The notes under the pieces: model-generated
What the model was told of the DNA's origin: nothing
The model's input: only the letters and a program-made list of their open reading frames with translations
The model's database searches: none
Translations under genes and position numbers: made by a program
Source of the DNA: Candidatus Obscuribacterales bacterium
GTDB taxonomy: Bacteria > Cyanobacteriota > Vampirovibrionia > Obscuribacterales > Obscuribacteraceae
Length of the DNA: 51,961 nucleotides
Direction: 5' to 3'
Assembly: GCA_021732085.1 (NCBI GenBank)
Contig: JAKFVQ010000001.1
Coordinates: forward strand, 1 to 51,961
Part shown: positions 33,495 to 41,018 of the stretch, in pieces
Layout of the letters: each line of letters starts with the position of its first letter
How positions within the stretch are numbered: the stretch's first letter is position 1

Positions 33495-35195
33495 CTAAAC
33501 CGCTTGTTCCATCGCTTGAAGTGTAGCAATTGTGTCCTTGAAATTGGTGCTATTTGTAAGAAATGGAAACTTGACTTGAGCTTCCGGCGCGCCGTCAGTA
33601 ACTCTTTGCTGCCTTAACCTGCGGAAGGTTCCAGGGTTAACGCGGTTAAGGACTATCCCACCAAGCCGCATAGATTGGCGCTTCTCCTTGTATTCAATAT
33701 TTTGCGATTGCAAAGATTGGTCGATGATTGATGCCATCGCAGTCAAGACGGAGTCACTAAGCTCTCCTGACGGCTCAACAAATCCTGTATAGAACGGCGG
33801 ACTACCTAGTTGAACCGAAAGGATAAAGTGCCCGATGTTTCCAAGCTGCAGTTGGCGCTGTGCAAAGGCCAATGCCACAGTCACTTGTTCTTCTGTGAGT
33901 TTTTCACCAGTAATGGAGCTAACGCCAGCGCCTTTCTGTACGAATTTCAAGATCGGTGTTTGATTTTCAAAGCCGACCACTTCCATCAGGTCATTGATGT
34001 TGTATCTATAGAGACCAGCAGCCGTCGTGAAGAAAATGAAGTAGCGCTTTCCAAGTTCAAGTTGATCCAAGGTCAAAAATCGCTTGTTTGACTTAGGCAT
34101 TTCTTCTTCAGGAACAAATTCAAAAAAGTGTGAGCTTACAGCTGCTACACCGCCAGCGCCTTCGTCCACCAGTGGTATCGTCCCTCTACCTTCACTTGCC
34201 ATGTAACCGAAGTCGCGGAAATGGGAGATGCCGAATTTTTCAGGGAGCCGCTCCAGGTAAAAGGGCATAGGACCACCCTTCCAAACTGTTATGATTTTGA
34301 GTTCCTTCCAAACTTGGCTAGGAAGCAGACTGCCTTCCTTTTCATATATTTTCGCCAGCTTACGCGCCGTATCCTTGTCTTGCGTTAGATAAGTGCTGAG
34401 CTCTTCAGCTAGTGCGCGATCACTTGCTACCATATCTTTGCGCATGGTGCCATCGTGAAGGTCTTTGATTAATTCCTCGGCATGCTCTTCGAGCTGGTCC
34501 GCCATCAAAAGCAACGTTGAGGGATTGCAGCTGGCTATAACACAAAGGTTTTGGTTCAAAGTCAAACGAAGAATCGTATAGTACTTTTTCTCTACTTCTT
34601 TGAGTCTGGCTACAGATGGGGGCAGTGCGATGAATTTTTGCACGAAGGCGGATTGTCGTCTGCGCAATAATCCGGAGACTGCTCCGAAAGGCGTCCCGTC
34701 AGGTGTAAAGCCTTCCTGATCGTTCGAATTGAAAATCAAATATTTTGCGTTTGGAGAGCAGACCGCCTCGGGATAATCGTAGGTCAATCCCCAGTTGTGG
34801 ATTTGAAAAGCGTGCGTGTAATCTTGAAGGTGCGTGGGCGTTATTGGAATAAACTTCGGTTTGCCGGTAGTGCCGCTGGTAGTGGCGTACATTATTGGCT
34901 TTTCTGACGATATCTGGTTGTATGTGCCATTCATCTGCTTCTTGATGTAGGGCTCAAGATCTTCGTAAGTGCATGCTGCCACAGCGTTTTGGTAATCTTC
35001 TATAGATTGAATGGCCGCAAAACCATGCTTCTTTCCAAATTCGCAATCTTGGTTGAGCTTTATGATGTCCAAAAGCTTTTTCTCTTGCGCTTCTCTTGTC
35101 CGCAAAGTAGCTTCTCGAAACTTTCTTACGTGAGTAAGCTCTCGATAAAACTGACCAAATGCTATGAACGGATTCTTGTATTTCAAACCAGTCAC
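33495..35195 (-). CDS. GH3-family acyl-adenylating amido synthetase (operon gene 3)
   Basis: This 566-residue protein matches the GH3 family: ATP-binding TSGTTGKPK at 106-114, the adenylate-contacting YMASEGRG segment, AAGLYRYNINDLMEVVGF, and ITGEKLTEEQV near the C-terminal lid. GH3 enzymes activate a carboxylic acid with ATP and join it to an amino acid or amine; plant members conjugate jasmonate or auxin. Bacterial members are poorly characterised. The start is a GTG overlapping the previous stop (GTGA, 35192-35195) with no own Shine-Dalgarno, so translation is coupled to the enolase-superfamily gene. Confidence 0.88.
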   Translation of the reverse strand: MTGLKYKNPFIAFGQFYRELTHVRKFREATLRTREAQEKKLLDIIKLNQDCEFGKKHGFAAIQSIEDYQNAVAACTYEDLEPYIKKQMNGTYNQISSEKPIMYATTSGTTGKPKFIPITPTHLQDYTHAFQIHNWGLTYDYPEAVCSPNAKYLIFNSNDQEGFTPDGTPFGAVSGLLRRRQSAFVQKFIALPPSVARLKEVEKKYYTILRLTLNQNLCVIASCNPSTLLLMADQLEEHAEELIKDLHDGTMRKDMVASDRALAEELSTYLTQDKDTARKLAKIYEKEGSLLPSQVWKELKIITVWKGGPMPFYLERLPEKFGISHFRDFGYMASEGRGTIPLVDEGAGGVAAVSSHFFEFVPEEEMPKSNKRFLTLDQLELGKRYFIFFTTAAGLYRYNINDLMEVVGFENQTPILKFVQKGAGVSSITGEKLTEEQVTVALAFAQRQLQLGNIGHFILSVQLGSPPFYTGFVEPSGELSDSVLTAMASIIDQSLQSQNIEYKEKRQSMRLGGIVLNRVNPGTFRRLRQQRVTDGAPEAQVKFPFLTNSTNFKDTIATLQAMEQAV

Positions 35196-36409
35196 CTCGT
35201 GGATTGGCTCAATGGATTATTTTGGGTATCTACTTTATTGACTCGTTGATCGTCCGAATTGTTGCTGCTGTCAGTTTCTACGAAAGACAGCACAAAATTA
35301 TCCTGGACTTTAATCCCAAGCCCAAAATTCTTACCAGCGTAGGAGAATGAACCCTTTCCGCCGAGTCCAGCGGTCAAATTTTCCTTACAAATGTCGTTTT
35401 TTAATAAAAAACCATTAGCCGAACCTTCGTAATTTTCAAACGGCTCATATGTGGCGGCGAAGTGCCGCGCTGCTGCGCTGAGAATCGCGCTTTCGCCTAC
35501 CTGCGCCCCCAGATGAATCCTCAGTCCATGCGCCTTAGCTATTTCAACCATTTCCTTAGCCGCAAGAAGCCCGCCAGCTTTGGAAATGCGGATGTTAAAC
35601 GCATTGCAAATTCTATCTCTGGCAAGATCTTCGGCTTCTTGGATTGTGCACAGCGATTCATCGACGAGAATATCTTGCTCAATCTCTTTACTCAATTTTT
35701 GCAGTCCTTCCCAATCTGACGCCGGCAGTGGTTGCTCTATGGAAGAAATGTTGAACGGCTTAAAAAGCTCGGATGCGCGTAAAGTCTGCTCCACCGTCCA
35801 GGCACAGTTAGCGTCCACTCGCAGGATGCAATTGTCACCCATAATCGACCGGGCGATACGGAGCTTTTCTAGATCGTCTTCTAGATTTTGCGCCCCGACT
35901 TTAATCTTCACCGTTTGAAATCCGTAAATCTTATAGAAGAATAGCACCGCCTGTAGTGCCTTCTTCTTTCCGAAAGGTACGACGCCGCCATAGCGAATAA
36001 AGTCTTGTTTCTGCTGCCCAAAAATACCGTGAAGTGGCTTACTGACTAGCTTGCTTGCAGCATCCAATATCGCTGTTTCGACTGCGCACCAGGATGCTCC
36101 GTTTGCAGTTTTTCGAAGTCCAAGTTTCTCAAATGCCGCCTTTAGATTCTTCATCACGTCAAATGGATTGTCCAAGCTCATTCCGATTATTTCTGGAGCG
36201 TAGCGCAGGAGGACGTTCTCTTCTGCCGTGTCTACCGATTCTCCAGTTACATAATCGCGAGGTACTCCTTCACCCCAGCCTGTAACTCCATTGTTCAGTG
36301 TTATTTTGACCAGGAGATTTTGTGATTCTTTTCGCGCAGCTAAGCTGTGTCCGAATGAAAAACGAAACGGAAGCGTAATCTTGAATGTCTCTAGCGAGCG
36401 AATCTTCAT
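35192..36409 (-). CDS. Enolase-superfamily enzyme, dipeptide epimerase/MLE-like (operon gene 2)
   Basis: The muconate-lactonising/mandelate-racemase subgroup pattern is complete: acid-base lysines K168 and K170 (VKIKVG), metal ligands D199 (RVDANCAW), E225 (IEQPL) and D250 (VDES), and the second catalytic lysine K277 (RISKAGG). This arrangement is shared by dipeptide epimerases, N-succinylamino-acid racemases and o-succinylbenzoate synthases; which one is not decidable from motifs. The last ~25 residues are a polar extension. A strong GGGGAGGGGG Shine-Dalgarno precedes the ATG, which overlaps the hydrolase stop (ATGA). Confidence 0.85.
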   Translation of the reverse strand: MKIRSLETFKITLPFRFSFGHSLAARKESQNLLVKITLNNGVTGWGEGVPRDYVTGESVDTAEENVLLRYAPEIIGMSLDNPFDVMKNLKAAFEKLGLRKTANGASWCAVETAILDAASKLVSKPLHGIFGQQKQDFIRYGGVVPFGKKKALQAVLFFYKIYGFQTVKIKVGAQNLEDDLEKLRIARSIMGDNCILRVDANCAWTVEQTLRASELFKPFNISSIEQPLPASDWEGLQKLSKEIEQDILVDESLCTIQEAEDLARDRICNAFNIRISKAGGLLAAKEMVEIAKAHGLRIHLGAQVGESAILSAAARHFAATYEPFENYEGSANGFLLKNDICKENLTAGLGGKGSFSYAGKNFGLGIKVQDNFVLSFVETDSSNNSDDQRVNKVDTQNNPLSQSTR

Positions 36410-37380
36410 TGCGCCCCCTCCCCGCTGGAAAACAAGCGAGTCCGCGCTTTTTCATCACTGGCTATTTGCCTATTCAACCAATCGAGCAAAATTCCTCGAT
36501 ATTCCAAAGGGTCATGATGAAAGTCAAGACTGTGATAAATGCCATCAAAGATTTTGAGTTCTTTATCGCTGGACGACAGCTGATCAAACCAGCGCTTTAC
36601 TCCTTCATGCTCCACGATGCTGTCGGTGCCGGCTTGCACTATTAGTGTGGGCATATCTATCTGCTTTGCTGCGCGTGATGAAAGCAAAGTCAAAATTTGG
36701 CTGTTCACAAAGAAGCGGGACGTAGCCTGCAATAGCCTCAGCTCGTCTTGACGAATAAATTCCAGATAGCTCGGATTGTCGGTGAAGTCTTCAGGATTTA
36801 GCGGAATCTCAATTGGTGTCAGATTGCCAGACAGAAACCTCAAAGCTATTAGCAACTTTTTGCTAAATGGAAGATCCACTTTCACTGAGATTGCCGGAGA
36901 ACTTAGAATCAATCCGGAAATTGTGGAAGCGATTGTACGATTGCCAGAGCAGAGCAGTGCTGCGACTTTTGCTCCCCAACAATTAGCCATGACAAACAGC
37001 GGTGCACTGCGCGATTTTGAATGCAATGACTGCACAACAGTTTCGGAATCATCGACGAGAAGCTTGTAATCCGTAAGATCTCCGCGCGCTTCTTTGCTCA
37101 TTCCAGAGCCACGGCGATCCATTGCATGCACGCTTATGCCTTCCGCTTGCAAGTAAGACGCTGTCTCACCTATCCACAAGCTGTGACCTTCAATGCCATG
37201 CAAATAGACTAACACTGCCCGTTCTGGTGTCGCTACCCATGAGCGCAGGAAATGCTTGCAGCCATCTTGCCCGCTCACCCATTGCTGGATGCTTGAGCCA
37301 TGTCCGTGCTCAAAGTTTTCGAAAGTCTGCATTGGCTTGGAATTGTTAATCAGATCAAGCATATGTATAAATGCTAGCAA
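36406..37380 (-). CDS. Alpha/beta hydrolase with cysteine nucleophile (operon gene 1)
   Basis: The fold is that of serine aminopeptidase/lysophospholipase-like hydrolases: VYLHGIEGHSLW oxyanion region, MDRRGSGMS, the nucleophile elbow, then acid in QAGTDSIVE and histidine in GIYHSLDFH. The elbow reads A-N-C134-W-G, so a cysteine replaces the usual serine, as in dienelactone hydrolase. That favours thioester or activated-ester substrates or acyl transfer over plain hydrolysis (inference). It is the first gene of the seven-gene operon. The start is uncertain: TTG 37380, ATG 37362 or ATG 37332, none with a good Shine-Dalgarno. Confidence 0.8.
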   Translation of the reverse strand: MLAFIHMLDLINNSKPMQTFENFEHGHGSSIQQWVSGQDGCKHFLRSWVATPERAVLVYLHGIEGHSLWIGETASYLQAEGISVHAMDRRGSGMSKEARGDLTDYKLLVDDSETVVQSLHSKSRSAPLFVMANCWGAKVAALLCSGNRTIASTISGLILSSPAISVKVDLPFSKKLLIALRFLSGNLTPIEIPLNPEDFTDNPSYLEFIRQDELRLLQATSRFFVNSQILTLLSSRAAKQIDMPTLIVQAGTDSIVEHEGVKRWFDQLSSSDKELKIFDGIYHSLDFHHDPLEYRGILLDWLNRQIASDEKARTRLFSSGEGAQ

Positions 37381-37504
37381 TCTTGCTCAAAAGCCGAAAG
37401 GCATACGCTTTAAGGCTTTCTGAAATAAACGCAGGTAAAGATGGCTCTTCTCAGTCCGGCGGTGGTGCGGTAAAGTAAGTCGTCGCAAGCGCTTGGAGAT
37501 TTTT
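37381..37504. promoter_or_regulatory. Divergent promoter region between the SDR/GH3 operon and the HDO-like gene
   Basis: These 124 bp separate the two divergent starts and must hold both promoters. An inverted pair, AAAGCC (37390-37395) and GGCTTT (37414-37419), could be an operator. No confident -35/-10 pair could be fixed by eye. Confidence 0.4.
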
Positions 37505-38215
37505 ATGGGTGCTTTACCCGGATGGTTTTCAATATTATTCGATCGTCTAAATTGGGGCTGCACGACTAGCCCCTGGTTTGTTGATCTGGCTGATGAAAAG
37601 AAAGTTCTACAGCGTGGCCGCCAGATTGTGATCGACCTCTGGCCGTTCATTCGCGAGTTGCCTGTCAATATAGCAGCAGTTCGTAATGCAGTTCCCAAGC
37701 ATATGACGGCTGCTTGCAACCTTCTTGGTCGGCTTTCAGACGATGAGCGGCAGTATCAACAACTTTTCATTCAGCAATTCCAGCTTGCTGAGCTGACATT
37801 CGAGCAATTGGAGACCTATCCTGTTAATCCTCGAACCCAGAAGCTGTGCGAAAAGATGTCCGAGATGTGCCAGAAGCGGACCTTTGCCGATGGAGTACAT
37901 GCGATTGTTGTTGCCGAATTGGTGGCTACAATGTACGCCCGGTCTAGCTTGCCGCTTTATGAGAGCTACATGGAGAAGCATGTTATTGGCAAGAAATACA
38001 GCAAGGAAGAGGTGGATGCTGGTTTGGAATGGCTGCGACTGCATGCCAAGACTCATACTCGCCACGCAATCTGGATGAAACGGATGTTAACTGACATCGA
38101 AGATGAGTCAGGTAACGAAATGCCAGAGGGCGCCGCTGAAATTTTGGACCGCTTCCTTGAAGTCTGGGAGTGTCCGTCAGAGCCCAATATATCTGAACTT
38201 TGCCATATTAGCTAA
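37505..38215 (+). CDS. Heme-oxygenase-like (TenA/HDO fold) protein
   Basis: This 236-residue all-helical protein carries, near its C-terminus, H180-x3-H184-x2-H187 followed by a hydrophobic helix. It corresponds to the H-x3-D-x2-H motif of heme-oxygenase-like diiron oxidases (HDO), with the middle Asp replaced by His. A conserved-looking AELVATMY helix supplies E139. Such enzymes cleave C-C bonds or hydroxylate small molecules; relatives such as TenA and PqqC use the same fold without iron. ATG 37505 has GGAG seven bases upstream and is preferred over the TTG at 37493. It is divergent from, and may serve, the GH3/SDR operon. Confidence 0.55.
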   Translation: MGALPGWFSILFDRLNWGCTTSPWFVDLADEKKVLQRGRQIVIDLWPFIRELPVNIAAVRNAVPKHMTAACNLLGRLSDDERQYQQLFIQQFQLAELTFEQLETYPVNPRTQKLCEKMSEMCQKRTFADGVHAIVVAELVATMYARSSLPLYESYMEKHVIGKKYSKEEVDAGLEWLRLHAKTHTRHAIWMKRMLTDIEDESGNEMPEGAAEILDRFLEVWECPSEPNISELCHIS

Positions 38216-38309
38216 CTTTTATTGTAGCGATTTTTTTCGGTTTTCAAGGCGATCTTGGCAACATGGAATGGCTCTAAGGATAACGCTTTCGAACTCATGA
38301 TAATCTGGG

Positions 38310-38400
38310 GTGCCTATGGTCTAACCTTAGGCACTTTGGACGCCTACCGACCGTCACCCGCCCTAAGAATTCCCGGTTTTCGGTAAACATGGTTGGTAGG
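38310..38400 (+). promoter_or_regulatory. Structured leader that hides the ribosome binding site
   Basis: A first hairpin, GTGCCTA-t-GGT-cta-ACC-t-TAGGCAC (38310-38334), is followed by a long-range stem in which CCTACCgACC (38343-38352) pairs with GGTtGGTAGG (38391-38400). A small CCG-gtttt-CGG hairpin sits inside. The only good Shine-Dalgarno for the ATG at 38407, GGTAGG, is in the 3' arm, so opening of the stem would be needed for translation. This is read by eye as an RNA switch or thermosensor candidate. Confidence 0.5.
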
Positions 38401-38406
38401 TAAAGG

Positions 38407-39243
38407 ATGAAAAATCTGAACAATATGTGTGCTTTTGAGCCCCCACTAAAAAATGGTCTTTCAAAGGTTGTTCGCAACGGAATAACTTTGGTTTCACTGA
38501 TAGCTGCAGTGAGCTTCGCGCAGGCCGATTGCTTCGCTGCCCCTGCCAAGTCCGCAAGCAAGGCGGCATCGCCGTCGGCTAACAACAAGAAACTGGTATC
38601 GAGCCTGTCTGGAATGACGAGGTCTGCTGTGCAGGACATGACCAATGATGGTCAGGAATTTCTCAAAGAAATGTCTGACGCTGCAAATAACGTTAGTAGC
38701 TATAGCTTCATCTCGTCGATGACGGTTTTCAAAAACGGAAAGACAATCCAGGAAAATAGCAAATTCTATTTCAAGAAACCACGTTGCATTCGCGCCGAGG
38801 AACTCGGTCCGTATAAAAAGGGTTCAGTAGCCGTTCTTTTGAAAAACGGCAAGGTCAAAGGACACCTTGGCGGACTCCTGAGCAAGTTCTCCGGCACTGT
38901 TGATGCTGATTCTGACTGGGTGCAGTCCGCTAACGGCTATCCACTTGTAGATTCAGATTATTATTCGATGTCCAAGGTAATGTTGGATTTCGCCAACAAG
39001 GGCAAGAAAACACTCGTAACGCAGTCACCAGTGACGGTGACTGGGCAGTCAAAGCCTGTTTACGTACTTGAGATGTATACCGATGCTTCGAAGCAGGAAC
39101 TGATGAAGCGGGCTTACATCGATCCACAAAATTTGTTACCGGTTGAGTGGTTTGACTATAAGGATGGCAAACTTTTCGCACATACTTTGTGGAAGGACCT
39201 TAAACTCAACGTCGATCTAGACGACTCACTGTTCAATCTTTAA
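38407..39243 (+). CDS. Exported DUF1571 protein (LolA/RseB-like fold)
   Basis: A long n-region and hydrophobic segment ending CFAA-PAK form the signal. The mature protein follows DUF1571: a beta-rich fold with SYSFISSMTVFKNGKT, FYFKKPRCIRAEELG, VYVLEMYTDASKQELMKRAYID and LLPVEWFDY, related to the lipid-binding LolA/LolB/RseB barrel. It may bind a lipid or lipoprotein moiety in the periplasm. The adjacent methyltransferase starts 17 bp downstream and is probably co-transcribed. The leader upstream can fold so as to block the ribosome binding site. Confidence 0.75.
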   Translation: MKNLNNMCAFEPPLKNGLSKVVRNGITLVSLIAAVSFAQADCFAAPAKSASKAASPSANNKKLVSSLSGMTRSAVQDMTNDGQEFLKEMSDAANNVSSYSFISSMTVFKNGKTIQENSKFYFKKPRCIRAEELGPYKKGSVAVLLKNGKVKGHLGGLLSKFSGTVDADSDWVQSANGYPLVDSDYYSMSKVMLDFANKGKKTLVTQSPVTVTGQSKPVYVLEMYTDASKQELMKRAYIDPQNLLPVEWFDYKDGKLFAHTLWKDLKLNVDLDDSLFNL

Positions 39244-39260
39244 TCGGAGAAGCCAAATCA

Positions 39261-39908
39261 ATGCAACTGGATACACCCACCTTAGTTACTGGTGCGATAG
39301 TCGGAATCGGTGCCATTTTGTCAGCGCCTGTTCTGTATAAAGGATTCTCCCGCCGCGGAACTGGTGTCGTTTATGAACAGAACTTTTTGATTCAGCGTGC
39401 GCCACAGTACTCGACTCTTTTGACTGCAATTGTAATTACTGCTTCATTTATGGCAGCCAATGGTCATATTCCGGCGCTACCAGCTATGGTGCTAAGCCTC
39501 AAGGGAGCGCTTCCTGAGGCAGTATCAAGCACAATTTCCTGGTGTGGCATTGCGATACTTCTTAGTGGTATGGTTTTTATGATCGGTGGTTGGTACTCCC
39601 TTGGAGATGCCTTCACTACTGATGCTGAAGTTCTGGATGGACATAAAGTGCGCAAGGACGGCTTGCTTAAGTTCGTGATGCATCCTGCCTATTCTGGAAT
39701 CATTCAATGCATATTCGGCTCTGCAGTTGCAGCCGTGTCGCCAATAGCAGTCCTTCTGGCTCTATTTTTGGTGGCACCGCTCTGGTTGAATCGAGCTAAA
39801 TACGAAGAGGCTCTTCTGCTCGAGAGCCTTGGTCCTGAATACAAGGAATATGCAGAAGAAATGAAATGGAGACGTTTGGTTCCCAAGTTTTTTCCGATTG
39901 GAGTTTAA
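39261..39908 (+). CDS. Isoprenylcysteine carboxyl methyltransferase-like membrane protein
   Basis: Four to five hydrophobic helices are followed by the ICMT/PEMT-type C-terminal signature: GLLKFVMHPAYSG, then LWLNRAKYEEALLLESLGPEYKEYAEEMKW, which binds S-adenosylmethionine at the membrane face. Bacterial members methylate lipids or prenylated compounds; the substrate is unknown. It forms a two-gene unit with the DUF1571 lipid-binding-like protein, which hints at lipid modification and transport. Confidence 0.8.
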   Translation: MQLDTPTLVTGAIVGIGAILSAPVLYKGFSRRGTGVVYEQNFLIQRAPQYSTLLTAIVITASFMAANGHIPALPAMVLSLKGALPEAVSSTISWCGIAILLSGMVFMIGGWYSLGDAFTTDAEVLDGHKVRKDGLLKFVMHPAYSGIIQCIFGSAVAAVSPIAVLLALFLVAPLWLNRAKYEEALLLESLGPEYKEYAEEMKWRRLVPKFFPIGV

Positions 39909-40055
39909 TTCTCGGAACCTAAATAGTGAGGTGTCGTCATGAAATACGTAAGCAGGTGGATATTGCGTTAAGCGTGCTTTTTGTCATAATGGGATCAGAT
40001 CCCATTGTGCCGCCGTATTTCTATTCTGGTTGGCAAATGGATTGAGGTAATAGTC

Positions 40056-40751
40056 GTGGTAAAAATCGAATCAAAATTGTTGGCAATGGCACTAGCTGTC
40101 ACGGCTATTTCTATAGCTCCTACGTATGCAGCTGATAAATTAGCCAGCAAATCCGATTTAAAAAATGCAGACATAAAAAGCGAAGTCGCTGCTCTGGCTG
40201 AGGTCCCTGGTATCGCCGTGACTCCGGCAGAGAAGGCAAAGTTGAACTTGGGCGAATGCGTTGTTGGCACACAACAAAAGCCGAGCGGGCGCCGCTGGGT
40301 AGCCGCCAAAATTCAAATCAAAGCCACGCCGCAAGTAGTTTGGGACGCAGTCCACGAAGAGCGCAAAACCGATCCTGATATTGCCTATAGCAAAGTTCTC
40401 GAAGAAGGAAAAAACGAGCTGACCCTCGAACAAAAATTCCAACTCATTCCAGTAATCGGCACTTCTGTTTGTGTGATGAAGAATACGGAAGTCCCGGGCA
40501 AGAGAATCGACTACTACTTGCTCAAGTCTGACCGCTTCAAAGCTTTAGAAGGTAGCTGGGTGATCCAACCGACCGATGATGGACACACAATCCTCGAGCT
40601 AGCCTCCTACATCGATATGGGCGTACCAGCACCGCGTTCCATTATTGAATCTGTTGCCAGCAAAAAGCTTGAACGCAGATTGGGCAACGTCAGAAAGGCT
40701 GCCGAGAAAGTTCAAGCTCAAATAGCCGCAAAGGGCGAAGTTCAACAGTAG
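40056..40751 (+). CDS. Exported SRPBCC/START-like protein
   Basis: I start at the GTG at 40056 (GAGGT seven bases upstream), which gives MVKIESK and a signal ending TYAA-DK; the upstream ATG frame would add 17 residues before it. The mature region from about residue 80 fits a polyketide cyclase/START-like SRPBCC fold: IQIKATPQVVWDAVHEERKTDP, SKVLEEGKNELTLEQKF, GSWVIQPTDDGHTILELASYIDMG and a long C-terminal helix. It presumably binds a hydrophobic ligand in the periplasm. The upstream gene is 147 bp away, so a promoter of its own is likely. Confidence 0.75.
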   Translation: MVKIESKLLAMALAVTAISIAPTYAADKLASKSDLKNADIKSEVAALAEVPGIAVTPAEKAKLNLGECVVGTQQKPSGRRWVAAKIQIKATPQVVWDAVHEERKTDPDIAYSKVLEEGKNELTLEQKFQLIPVIGTSVCVMKNTEVPGKRIDYYLLKSDRFKALEGSWVIQPTDDGHTILELASYIDMGVPAPRSIIESVASKKLERRLGNVRKAAEKVQAQIAAKGEVQQ

Positions 40752-40775
40752 AGCTTAGATACAAGAATTCCGAAG

Positions 40776-40801
40776 AGGAGGGGCGACCCTCCTTTTCTTT
40801 T
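40776..40801 (+). terminator. Rho-independent terminator
   Basis: AGGAGGG, loop GCGA, CCCTCCT form a perfect 7-bp stem followed by TTTCTTTT. It lies 25 bp after the stop of the SRPBCC gene. Confidence 0.9.
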
Positions 40802-40907
40802 GCATATAAATGGATGGTTCCTTTCTCCAGCCTTTCTCGAAACCTTCAAGTTCTAGAGTCTTCTAGTTGGAGCCGGTTTTCGAAACAGCGCGTTATCAAA
40901 GCGCTAG

Positions 40908-40962
40908 GTTTTTGGCGGAGGAAGCGGAGACGCAGAATGCGGCGGGAGCATCCGGAGCGTTT
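40908..40962 (+). repeat. REP-like repeat, first of a tandem pair
   Basis: GGCGGAGGAAGCGGAGACGC, then AGAATGCGGCGGGAGCATCC, then GGAGCGTTT. The inner CGCA-gaa-TGCG hairpin is intact, but the outer left arm reads GGAAGC, so it no longer matches GCATCC fully. Confidence 0.92.
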
Positions 40963-40964
40963 GT

Positions 40965-41018
40965 CCTTAGCGGAGGAAGCGGAGACGCAGAATGCGGCGG
41001 GAGCATCCGGAGCGTTTA
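40965..41018 (+). repeat. REP-like repeat, second of a tandem pair
   Basis: An almost identical second copy follows after two bases and shares the same GGAAGC change, so the pair arose by local duplication. Its end touches the serpin stop codon at 41016-41018, so the repeat sits exactly at the 3' end of the serpin operon. Confidence 0.92.
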
